Positions 1 to 5,326 of a DNA stretch of 6,489 bases are shown here, one piece after another (the stretch's first letter is position 1; each line of letters opens with the position of its first letter). A program made the translations under genes and the position numbers. The notes beneath the pieces are model-generated. The model ran no database searches. It saw only the letters and a list, made by a program, of their open reading frames with translations, and was not told the origin of the DNA. The stretch comes from an uncultured Butyricicoccus sp. (lineage in GTDB: Bacteria; Bacillota; Clostridia; Oscillospirales; Butyricicoccaceae), in contig USLE01000080.1 in NCBI GenBank assembly GCA_900555465.1, positions 1-6,489 of the forward strand, written 5' to 3'.

Positions 1-50
1 CGGACACCCTGCTTAAAAGGCAGGTGCTCTGCCGACTGAGCTACTGGGTC
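1..50 (-). tRNA. tRNA-Lys (TTT), partial at window edge
   Basis: Read on the minus strand from position 50, the sequence starts GACCCAGTAGCTCAG, which is a 5' acceptor strand followed by a D-arm. An anticodon stem with a CTTTTAA loop follows, giving anticodon TTT (lysine). The T-arm, the 3' acceptor strand and CCA lie beyond position 1, so completeness cannot be judged. It is the last visible gene of the leftward tRNA operon and follows the displaced tRNA-Gln end by about 35 nt. Confidence 0.93.
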
Positions 51-62
51 ATATGAAATTTT

Positions 63-106
63 GGCAACTGCTGATCAGATAAACTTGGCAGGGACGGCTG
101 GATTCG
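63..106 (-). repeat. 44-bp direct repeat, copy 1: displaced tRNA-Gln 3' end plus trailer
   Basis: This stretch is identical to 178-221. Positions 86-106 are the 3' terminal 21 nt of tRNA-Gln, from inside the T-loop (CGAATCC on the minus strand) through the acceptor strand to CCA. Positions 63-85 are the trailer that follows the intact gene. There is no 5' half of a tRNA here, so this is a tRNA fragment and not a gene. The two copies are offset by 115 bp and bracket the palindromic core at 107-170. The layout is what a tRNA-targeted insertion leaves behind: an intact gene on one side and a displaced 3' end on the other. Confidence 0.9.
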
Positions 107-177
107 CTTTTCTGCGGAAAAGCCACGGCGGTTAAAACGATCCACCGGATCGTTTTCAAGAGCCGCCTTTCGAATCC
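100..177 (-). repeat. tRNA-associated palindromic element, copy A (core 107-170)
   Basis: The 64-bp core lies between GGATTCG (100-106) and its inverse CGAATCC (171-177). It can fold as a three-way junction. The outer 7-bp stem is 100-106/171-177. Hairpin 1 is CTTTTC-TGCG-GAAAAG at 107-122. Hairpin 2 has a lower stem 127-133/161-167 (one G-T wobble), a 4-nt bulge CAAG at 157-160, and a perfect 10-bp upper stem 134-143/147-156 with a 3-nt loop. Copy B at 464-541 shares 60 of the 64 core positions. There is no reading frame, so the element is non-coding and, if mobile, non-autonomous. It lies inside the tRNA transcript. I do not recognise it as a named family; the mobile nature is inferred from the flanking tRNA-end duplication. 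Confidence 0.8.
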
Positions 178-221
178 GGCAACTGCTGATCAGATAAACT
201 TGGCAGGGACGGCTGGATTCG
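178..221 (-). repeat. 44-bp direct repeat, copy 2: native tRNA-Gln 3' end plus trailer
   Basis: Identical over 44 bp to 63-106. Positions 201-221 belong to the intact tRNA-Gln gene (T-loop to CCA) and 178-200 are its 23-nt trailer. The identity stops sharply at the T-loop: position 222 onward continues the intact tRNA, whereas position 107 onward is the palindromic core. Identity also stops at 62/177. Confidence 0.9.
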
Positions 222-275
222 AACCAGCGAATGTCGGCGTCAAAGGCCGATGCCTTACCGCTTGGCGACGCCCCT
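201..275 (-). tRNA. tRNA-Gln (TTG)
   Basis: The full cloverleaf is visible on the minus strand. The acceptor AGGGGCG pairs with CGTCCCT (one G-T wobble). The D-stem is GCC/GGC. The anticodon stem TCGGC/GCCGA encloses loop CTTTGAC, giving anticodon TTG. The T-stem GCTGG/CCAGC encloses TTCGAAT. The discriminator is G and CCA is encoded at 201-203. The gene is intact although its 3' 21 nt are repeated downstream at 86-106 beyond the palindromic element. Confidence 0.96.
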
Positions 276-310
276 GTATCCGTCGGGTCAAAAGCCGGCC
301 CCTAAGCATA

Positions 311-333
311 ACGCGCTGCTTTGGGCAGCGCGT
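311..333 (-). other. 9-bp perfect hairpin between tRNA-His and tRNA-Gln
   Basis: ACGCGCTGC (311-319) and GCAGCGCGT (325-333) form a perfect 9-bp, GC-rich stem around a 5-nt loop. No T-run follows on either strand, so it does not look like an intrinsic terminator. In the tRNA transcript it could be a processing or stabilising structure in the spacer, or the remnant of another inserted palindrome. It is unrelated in sequence to the 64-bp element. Confidence 0.6.
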
Positions 334-345
334 CTCAGGGTCATA

Positions 346-423
346 TGGGGTGGGTAAAGGGACTCGAACCCTCGACCCTCGGAACCACAATCCGATGCTC
401 TAACCAACTGAGCTATACCCACC
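346..423 (-). tRNA. tRNA-His (GTG)
   Basis: On the minus strand the acceptor GTGGGTA pairs with TACCCAC. The anticodon stem TCGGA/TCCGA encloses loop TTGTGGT, giving anticodon GTG. The T-arm contains TTCGAGT. The identity element of histidine tRNAs is present: an extra G at the 5' end (position 423) opposite discriminator C (349). CCA is encoded at 346-348. Unlike the Gln and Arg genes it has no palindromic element behind it. Confidence 0.96.
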
Positions 424-449
424 ATATTTTTGTCTCGCCAGCGGGAAGA

Positions 450-470
450 TGGCACGCCAGGAGGGATTCG
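450..470 (-). repeat. Displaced tRNA-Arg 3' end, 21-bp direct repeat of 565-585
   Basis: These 21 bp are identical to the 3' end of the intact tRNA-Arg gene at 565-585, running from within the T-loop to the encoded CCA. The offset is exactly 115 bp, the same as for the Gln repeat. Here the repeat ends at CCA: the sequence after it (427-449) is unlike the trailer behind the intact gene (542-564). No 5' tRNA half is present. Confidence 0.9.
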
Positions 471-541
471 CTTTTCTGCGGAAAAGCCACGGCGGTTCAA
501 ACAATCCACTGGATTGTTTTCAAGAGCCGCCTTTCGAATCC
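464..541 (-). repeat. tRNA-associated palindromic element, copy B (core 471-534)
   Basis: This is the second copy of the three-way-junction element. The outer stem is GGATTCG (464-470) with CGAATCC (535-541), extendable by two further pairs (462-463 with 542-543). Hairpin 1 at 471-486 is identical to copy A. Hairpin 2 spans 491-531 with an identical lower stem and CAAG bulge. The core differs from copy A at 498, 503, 510 and 515. The 503/515 pair is A-T where copy A has G-C (139/151), so pairing is kept. Position 510 is in the loop, and 498 is a mismatch at the base of the upper stem. Every segment has the same length as in copy A. Confidence 0.8.
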
Positions 542-564
542 CTGGCCTGTGCCTCATCATACTC

Positions 565-641
565 TGGCACGCCAGGAGGGATTCGAACCCCCGGCCTACT
601 GCTTAGAAGGCAGTTGCTCTATCCGGCTGAGCTACTGGCGC
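565..641 (-). tRNA. tRNA-Arg (TCT)
   Basis: On the minus strand the acceptor GCGCCAG pairs with CTGGCGT (a G-T pair at position 1). The anticodon stem ACTGC/GCAGT encloses loop CTTCTAA, giving anticodon TCT. The T-loop is TTCGAAT, the discriminator is G, and CCA is encoded at 565-567. The gene is intact. Its 3' 21 nt recur at 450-470 on the far side of palindromic element copy B. Confidence 0.96.
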
Positions 642-677
642 ATATCAATTCCGCAAGCCCGGTACCATAATAAAGTA

Positions 678-751
678 TGGAGCGGGTGATGGGAATCGAA
701 CCCACGTGTTCAGCTTGGAAGGCTGACATTCTACCATTGAACTACACCCGC
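678..751 (-). tRNA. tRNA-Gly (TCC)
   Basis: On the minus strand the acceptor GCGGGTG pairs with CACCCGC. The anticodon loop CTTCCAA gives anticodon TCC. The T-loop is TTCGATT, the discriminator is T, and CCA is encoded at 678-680. It is the first gene of the operon, about 20 nt downstream of the promoter -10 box. Confidence 0.96.
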
Positions 752-772
752 GGGTTTTTCTGACGCTTAAAT

Positions 773-801
773 AGTATAACAAGAGATGGGTGTTTTGTCA
801 A
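773..801 (-). promoter_or_regulatory. Sigma-A promoter of the tRNA operon
   Basis: On the minus strand there is a perfect TTGACA -35 box (796-801) and a TATACT -10 box (773-778), separated by exactly 17 nt. This places the transcription start near 766, about 15 nt before tRNA-Gly. Such a near-consensus promoter is typical of stable-RNA operons. No other promoter is evident between the tRNA genes. Confidence 0.9.
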
Positions 802-860
802 CATCTTTTTTATTTTTCTATGCTTTGTTTTGAAAAAAATTTTACAAAAGCCCAGCGCGT

Positions 861-890
861 CATAAAAAGGGCAGACGGCCGTGCTATACT
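861..890 (+). promoter_or_regulatory. Probable promoter of the two-component operon
   Basis: TATACT at 885-890 is preceded by TG at 882-883, giving an extended -10 element (TGCTATACT). The -35 region around 861-866 (CATAAA) is weak, as is common with extended -10 promoters. The predicted start near 897 leaves a roughly 20-nt leader containing the ribosome binding site at 904-910. It is divergent from the tRNA promoter, and the two share an AT-rich spacer at 800-850. Confidence 0.6.
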
Positions 891-917
891 GGAAGCAGAA
901 AAAGGGAGGGGATCGCA

Positions 918-1616
918 ATGGGCTACACGATTTTACTGGCCGAGGACGAGCGCGACATGCGCGAGGTGGTCGCGGATTACTTCGCGGAAAAGAGCGGCGG
1001 GACAATGGCGGTCGAAACCGCAGCGGACGGCGACACCGCGCTTGCCATGATCGAGGCGCGCGCCTACGACCTGCTGCTGCTCGACATCATGCTGCCGGGG
1101 ACGGATGGCTTTGCGCTGTGCCGCGCGGCGCGGCGCATGGGCGATGTGCCCATCCTGTTTGTGACCGCCCGGGAGGACGAGCAGGACAAGCTGCACGGCT
1201 ACGGCCTCGGCGCGGACGACTATGTGGTCAAGCCGTTTTCGCTGGCCGTATTATATGCCAAAGCGCAGGCGCTTATCCGCCGCGCCAAGGGGCTGACGCA
1301 GGATGATGTGCTGACCGCGGGGGCGCTCGTGCTCGACCCCGCGCGCGGCGCGGTGACAGCGGGCGGGCAGCCGGTCGCGCTGCCGCCCAAGGAATTTGCC
1401 CTGCTGCGGGCGCTGATGGAGCGCAAAAACCGCGTGCTGACGCGCGACGAGCTGTTGAACCTTGCGTGGGGCTGGGATTACGACGGCACCGACCGCGTGA
1501 TCGACAGCCATATCAAAAAGCTGCGGCGTGCACTGGGGGATTATGCGGGCTGCATCAAGACCGTGGTCAAGCAGGGCTACAAACTGGAGGTGGATGGAGA
1601 TGAAAACCAAACGTAG
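918..1616 (+). CDS. OmpR/PhoB-family response regulator
   Basis: This 232-residue DNA-binding response regulator is the usual length for its family. The N-terminal receiver domain (about 1-120) shows the acidic pair E9/D10, phospho-acceptor D56 in LLLLDIMLPG, the switch residues T83 and Y102, and K105 in the VKPF motif. The C-terminal winged helix (about 128-226) has the DSHIKKLRRALGD recognition-helix region and ends in the typical GYKLE wing. By family knowledge, phosphorylation at D56 by the partner kinase promotes dimerisation and binding to direct-repeat operators. The ATG at 918 follows a GGGAGGGG site by 7 nt. Its 3' end overlaps the kinase gene by 17 nt, which implies translational coupling. 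Regulated genes cannot be named: no transporter or resistance gene lies beside it. Confidence 0.95.
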   Translation: MGYTILLAEDERDMREVVADYFAEKSGGTMAVETAADGDTALAMIEARAYDLLLLDIMLPGTDGFALCRAARRMGDVPILFVTAREDEQDKLHGYGLGADDYVVKPFSLAVLYAKAQALIRRAKGLTQDDVLTAGALVLDPARGAVTAGGQPVALPPKEFALLRALMERKNRVLTRDELLNLAWGWDYDGTDRVIDSHIKKLRRALGDYAGCIKTVVKQGYKLEVDGDENQT

Positions 1617-3264
1617 GAATTACTGGAGTTTCTTTTGGCGCGTGGGCGCGGGGTTCCTCGCGTTCTGGCTGGCAGTCATGGCGGGGTTTACATGGCTGAT
1701 GGGCTGGCAGACCGCATCCAGCCTTATGGATTCGCTGCAGGACTGTGCAGATGATTACCTGCATCTCTATATTCCGAATGCGCTGTCTGACGAGGAGCAG
1801 ATCAACGGAGACGGATCGCCGAAGACCGAAGCGGAGATGGAGAAAGATCTGCTGGGCGGCGCTTATATTGCAGAGATGAGGAGCAATCCGGAAGCGGATA
1901 TCCTGTTGACCGAAAATGCAATTATAGAGCTGTCGGGCGAGCTGCTGCAAAGCAACCGCTACTGGCTGGCGGGAACGGATGAATCGTCTGTGTGGTATGT
2001 GGACATGAATGACCAGCCCAAAGAAATCTATGAAGCACTGCTGGAATCTGCATTTGTAGATTATTCCGGCAAAACGGGCAGCGAGGTTCCGCCGGAGGCG
2101 TATATCGAAGCATGGATAGATGGTAACATTGCCTATCCCAAAACGATTACAATGCAGCCGCGCGTGGCGACTGGCACAGAATGGGTGGCACAGGGCGAGC
2201 CGACCGTTTATCCGTGCAGCTATGATGAGAGCAAGATGCAGGGGCTTCCGCTGAAAGATATGCGCGTTTCGAGTATGAATATGCCGGGGAGCCTGTACGA
2301 CTCGCCACAGCCAACACTGGATTCCATGACCTCGCCGCGCCGCGCAGCGCTGCGGGCATGGGTAGAGTCCCCTGAGAGCCCTGCAATGACGCGGGCTGTC
2401 TATGAACCCTGGCTGGTGCAGTATTTCGTGCGCAATATAGAATACTGCGCATTTGCGGAAAACGATGTAGTGGCTGTATCCTTCGCTGGTGAAGCCTATC
2501 CGATTAAGGCTTGCCTGCCGACGCTGGTGCCGGTCTACGGCTTCAGCTTCGCGCTGGCGGTGCTGTTTTCCGCTATCCTCGCGTTCGCCCTGCTGCGCGT
2601 GTGGCGCAAGCAGGAGCGCGTCGAGCAGGCGCGCCGCGACACCACCGCCGCGCTCGCGCACGAGCTGAAAACGCCGCTCTCCGTGCTGTCCGCGACCGCC
2701 GAGCTGCTCTCAAACGACATGGCGCAGGACAAGCGCGCGCACTATCTGGACGTCATCCGGCAGCAGGCGGCGCGCATGGACGGGAGCGTGGGGCGCATGC
2801 TCGAACTCTCCCGGCTGGAGGCGGGCGCAAAGGCGCTGCGCCGCGCGAAGTTCACGCTCTCCGACCTCGCGCAGGAGCGCTTGGACGCGACCGTCCCGCC
2901 GGACGCCGACCTGCGCACCGAGGTTACGGTGAGCGGCGCGGAGGAAATCGATGCCGACCGCGCCCTGCTCGCCCGCGCGCTGGACGCGATTCTGGAAAAC
3001 GCGGTGCAGCACACCGCGCCGGGCGGCAGCATTGCCGTGCGCATCGAAAAGGGCATGTGCGCGGTGGTCAACACGGGCGCGCCCATCCCGCCCGACGCAC
3101 TGCCCCGCCTGTGGGAGGCGTATTATCAGGCGGATGCGTCGCGCGCCGCCAAAGGCGACGGGCTGGGGCTGTCGATCGCAAAGACCGTGTTCGACCTGCA
3201 CGGCTACGCCTGCGGCGCGGAGAACACGGACGAGGGCCCGCGGTTCTGGTTCCGGTTCGGATAG
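1600..3264 (+). CDS. Membrane sensor histidine kinase, partner of the upstream regulator
   Basis: About 554 residues. Helix TM1 is at about 8-34 after a basic start (MKTKRR). A large extracytoplasmic domain (about 35-305) I cannot assign to a family follows, then TM2 (about 308-333). The phospho-acceptor H354 lies in HELKTP, the N-box Asn is N467 in LENAVQH, and the ATP lid GDGLGLS is at 519-525 with LWEAYYQ before it. The G1 position reads NTGAPI, so Asn replaces the usual Asp, as is often seen in VanS-like Firmicutes kinases. There is no clear HAMP domain between TM2 and the H-box. I chose the ATG at 1600 because GGAGG (1586-1590) lies 9 nt upstream; the ATG at 1594 is only 3 nt from it, and an in-frame ATG at 1528 has no such site. 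The sensor domain is visibly less GC-rich than the kinase half. It senses an unknown envelope signal. Confidence 0.93.
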   Translation: MKTKRRNYWSFFWRVGAGFLAFWLAVMAGFTWLMGWQTASSLMDSLQDCADDYLHLYIPNALSDEEQINGDGSPKTEAEMEKDLLGGAYIAEMRSNPEADILLTENAIIELSGELLQSNRYWLAGTDESSVWYVDMNDQPKEIYEALLESAFVDYSGKTGSEVPPEAYIEAWIDGNIAYPKTITMQPRVATGTEWVAQGEPTVYPCSYDESKMQGLPLKDMRVSSMNMPGSLYDSPQPTLDSMTSPRRAALRAWVESPESPAMTRAVYEPWLVQYFVRNIEYCAFAENDVVAVSFAGEAYPIKACLPTLVPVYGFSFALAVLFSAILAFALLRVWRKQERVEQARRDTTAALAHELKTPLSVLSATAELLSNDMAQDKRAHYLDVIRQQAARMDGSVGRMLELSRLEAGAKALRRAKFTLSDLAQERLDATVPPDADLRTEVTVSGAEEIDADRALLARALDAILENAVQHTAPGGSIAVRIEKGMCAVVNTGAPIPPDALPRLWEAYYQADASRAAKGDGLGLSIAKTVFDLHGYACGAENTDEGPRFWFRFG

Positions 3265-3300
3265 GCCGCTCCCGCCGCACAAAAGGAAGGATAGACGCGG

Positions 3301-3326
3301 AAAAGCCGCCCAATTGGGCGGCTTTT
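3301..3326. terminator. Bidirectional intrinsic terminator
   Basis: A perfect inverted repeat: AAAAGCCGCCC (3301-3311), loop AATT, GGGCGGCTTTT (3316-3326). The stem has a GC-rich core with an A-run on one side and a T-run on the other, so it works in either direction. It sits 36 nt after the kinase stop and 13 nt after the stop of the convergent anti-sigma gene, and so serves both operons. Confidence 0.9.
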
Positions 3327-3339
3327 CGTGCGCTCAGGG

Positions 3340-4737
3340 TTATTGCAGGTCAATTGTGACGGCCTGATCTTCAAGCAGGACCATATCGTCGTTTGGCTGC
3401 GAAAACTGTACGCCTGCGATCTTGGCAACGTCCTCAGCCGCTGCATCGGGGTAGTACAGCGTCGCGATGATCTTTCCGGTCTCGCGGTCAACATAGCTGT
3501 CAAAATAGGCAAATTTGTTGAACGGCAGGTAGTTGCCGTCTTTATCGGTCAGGGAAAAGCTGCCGGCTGTGCTTGCATCCCAAAGCGCCCCGCGGGGCGA
3601 GAAAGTTGCAACCGCCTGGTCGTCGCTGACTTCGAGGCGCTCGAGCGTCAGGCCGTTTTCGCATGCGTCGGTCAGCGGGAGCGCGTCGAGCGGCCCCGCG
3701 ACGGTATGCACACTGAAACTCCACCGAAACGGGATCAGCGTGACCGACTTTGTCCCCTCATCTGCGCCGAGGAACTCGATCACATGAAACGAGCGGTCAT
3801 AGCCGCTGGTTGCCGTGCCGCTGACAAAGCTGGTCAGGTAGTTGCCCTTGTCATCGCGCAGGACGAAAGCGTCAAAGGGGAAAACATCCCCGCTGGCCAT
3901 CTGCTCGCTGAGTATGAGGGTCGAGCTGAGCGGCGAGATGGATATGCGCTCGACGCGCGGCGTGCGGTGCACGGAGTAGGCGCGGCCGTCCTCATACGTG
4001 CCGGTATAATCGACTGTGAAATCCAGCGCCGGCTCGACGGTCAGGCAATCCACCGTGCTCTTGTCGATGGACATTTCAAACCGGACATCGCCCTCCGTCA
4101 GTCTGCTTGTGCCGTCAGTGCAGAGCAGCAGGTCGAACTGGTCGGGCAGGATCTCCTTGGAGGCCAGCCGGTGGATGCCCTTGAGCGTGCAGTCGTCCAC
4201 AAAATAGGCTTCGTTGTCGATCTTGCCGATCGTATCCAGCTCCATGCCGTTGACGATCGCCCGGAACACGGGCGCAGTCCACTCGGCGCGCCAGCTTTCC
4301 GGCTCGCTTTCCGTGCCAACCTGCTCAAGCGGCGTTTCGCTCGACACAGTGAAGAAAATGCTCATATAGCTGTCGTCCACCGCGATATTGTCGATGGACA
4401 GCGTCACGCCGTCCACGGTCTGGTGCATACCGACCGCGGCGTTAAAGCGCTCATATTCGGTTTGCAGGGGGGCATATACGCTTTCCTGATCGCTCTGGAA
4501 GTAGTTGACTGCGCCCTGCGCCATTTTGAGGATGGCGGGCGCGGCAGCCGCCGCCCCGACCACCATCGCCGCCGCGATGCCGATGCAAACGGCCAGACGC
4601 GGCGCGCGGCGCTTTTTCGCGGGCTGTACCCCGGCGGGCAGGGTGTCCAGCAGCGCGTCCATGCGGCTGTCAAAGCCCTCGGGGATGGGGCTGCCTTCCT
4701 GCCCCGCGCGCGCTTTCAGCTTTTCGTCAAACGTCAT
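3340..4737 (-). CDS. DUF4179-type membrane anti-sigma factor
   Basis: This 465-residue protein is encoded directly behind an ECF sigma factor. The cytoplasmic N-terminus (1-46) contains IPEGFDSRMDALLDTLP, a segment typical of anti-sigma proteins in this group, and ends in KKRR. One membrane helix follows (about 48-71), so the rest is outside the cell. Residues 83-135 (GVTLSIDNIAVDDSYMSIFF and what precedes it) match the DUF4179 pattern; the remaining roughly 330 residues are beta-rich and may include further sensor domains. No HxxxCxxC zinc anti-sigma motif is present. By family knowledge it holds the sigma factor at the membrane until an envelope signal arrives; which signal is unknown. The start at 4737 follows GGAGGAGG by 8 nt, and that site lies inside the sigma gene's last codons. 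The downstream terminator is at 3301-3326. Confidence 0.88.
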   Translation of the reverse strand: MTFDEKLKARAGQEGSPIPEGFDSRMDALLDTLPAGVQPAKKRRAPRLAVCIGIAAAMVVGAAAAAPAILKMAQGAVNYFQSDQESVYAPLQTEYERFNAAVGMHQTVDGVTLSIDNIAVDDSYMSIFFTVSSETPLEQVGTESEPESWRAEWTAPVFRAIVNGMELDTIGKIDNEAYFVDDCTLKGIHRLASKEILPDQFDLLLCTDGTSRLTEGDVRFEMSIDKSTVDCLTVEPALDFTVDYTGTYEDGRAYSVHRTPRVERISISPLSSTLILSEQMASGDVFPFDAFVLRDDKGNYLTSFVSGTATSGYDRSFHVIEFLGADEGTKSVTLIPFRWSFSVHTVAGPLDALPLTDACENGLTLERLEVSDDQAVATFSPRGALWDASTAGSFSLTDKDGNYLPFNKFAYFDSYVDRETGKIIATLYYPDAAAEDVAKIAGVQFSQPNDDMVLLEDQAVTIDLQ

Positions 4738-4740
4738 GTC

Positions 4741-5238
4741 TCATTCCTCCTCCAACAGCGTGCGCAGACGGTTCCGTGCGCGTGCCAAGCGGCTGCGCAC
4801 CGTGCCCTCGCGCACGCCGAGCGCCTTGGCGATCTCCGCGGTCGTCATGTCCTCGTAGTAGTACAGCACGGTCGCAACGCGGTAGTCCTCGGGCAGGCGG
4901 CAGACCGCATCCCAGAGCGTAAAGTCGTGCCGGTCCTCCGCGCCGCCCGCGAGCGGCTCAAGATCATCCGTATAGGTCACGCGCGCACCCCTGCGGTGGT
5001 GCTCATACGCGCAGTTGACCGTGATCTTGATCAGCCAGCCCTTGAGCGAGCTTTCATCGCGCAGGCGGCCGAAAGCCTGCCACGCGCGCAAGGTGGCTTC
5101 GCTGACCGCGTCTTCCGCGTCCGCGTCGCTGTCCAGCAGCACGCGCGCCGCGCGGTACATGGCGTGGCGGTGCGCTGTGACCGCGGCGGCGAACCGCTCG
5201 CGCGCATCCTCCTGTATATTCGTCAATATCATTTCCAT
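4741..5238 (-). CDS. ECF-type RNA polymerase sigma factor (sigma-70 family)
   Basis: 165 residues, the usual ECF length. Region 2 is at about 16-83, with DSDADAEDAVSEATLRAWQ (core binding and -10 recognition) and SLKGWLIKITVNCAYEHHRR. A short linker (84-106) leads to region 4 at about 107-160, with LPEDYRVATVLYYYEDMTTA and the helix-turn-helix EIAKALGVREGTVRSRLARA that reads the -35 element. Regions 1.1 and 3 are absent, as expected. The ATG at 5238 was chosen because GAGG (5246-5249) lies 7 nt upstream; the open frame extends 49 codons further without a supporting site. The anti-sigma gene begins 3 nt after its stop, so the two are coexpressed. Autoregulation is usual in such pairs and is inferred here. 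Confidence 0.94.
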   Translation of the reverse strand: MEMILTNIQEDARERFAAAVTAHRHAMYRAARVLLDSDADAEDAVSEATLRAWQAFGRLRDESSLKGWLIKITVNCAYEHHRRGARVTYTDDLEPLAGGAEDRHDFTLWDAVCRLPEDYRVATVLYYYEDMTTAEIAKALGVREGTVRSRLARARNRLRTLLEEE

Positions 5239-5265
5239 CGTGTCACCTCGTCTCATCGTCCGGAC

Positions 5266-5294
5266 ACTATAAGGATGCGCGGGGGAGGGGAAAT
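5266..5294 (-). promoter_or_regulatory. Candidate promoter of the sigma/anti-sigma operon
   Basis: On the minus strand TATAGT (5266-5271) lies 27 nt before the sigma start codon. Seventeen nt upstream there is ATTTCC (5289-5294), which is not a sigma-A -35 box. The site may be read by the encoded ECF factor itself, but I cannot confirm its motif from one sequence. An 8-bp palindrome GTCCGGAC (5258-5265) sits directly downstream, about where transcription would start. Confidence 0.4.
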
Positions 5295-5326
5295 GCTCCC
5301 GGTGGAGAAGAATTTTTTGAGACGGT

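Noticed and set aside
46..347. The 10-bp match GGGTCATATG at 46-55 and 338-347, next to tRNA-Lys and tRNA-His
   Set aside because: It could hint at a past rearrangement of the tRNA order, but a 10-bp match within a few hundred bases is compatible with chance and no longer identity supports it.
107..534. The two palindromic cores as integron attC sites or a CRISPR array
   Set aside because: There are no GTTRRRY/RYYYAAC core sites and no integrase or cassette, and only two copies exist, each tied to a tRNA end with no regular spacers between them.
200..689. Several 60-120 codon open frames over the tRNA cluster
   Set aside because: Their translations are tRNA gene sequence read as protein (for example GFEP-type strings from the T-arm), a common false call.
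1528..1599. Upstream in-frame start for the histidine kinase at 1528
   Set aside because: It would overlap the regulator by nearly 90 nt, has no ribosome binding site, and adds residues unlike a kinase N-terminus; the 1600 start places basic residues directly before TM1.
1567..2661. A 364-codon minus-strand open frame opposite the histidine kinase
   Set aside because: It is antisense to a gene with clear kinase motifs, has low-complexity basic composition and no ribosome binding site.
2511..3359. A 282-codon plus-strand frame overlapping the kinase 3' half
   Set aside because: It is out of frame with the kinase, extremely Arg/Ala-rich, and the kinase frame holds all the catalytic boxes.
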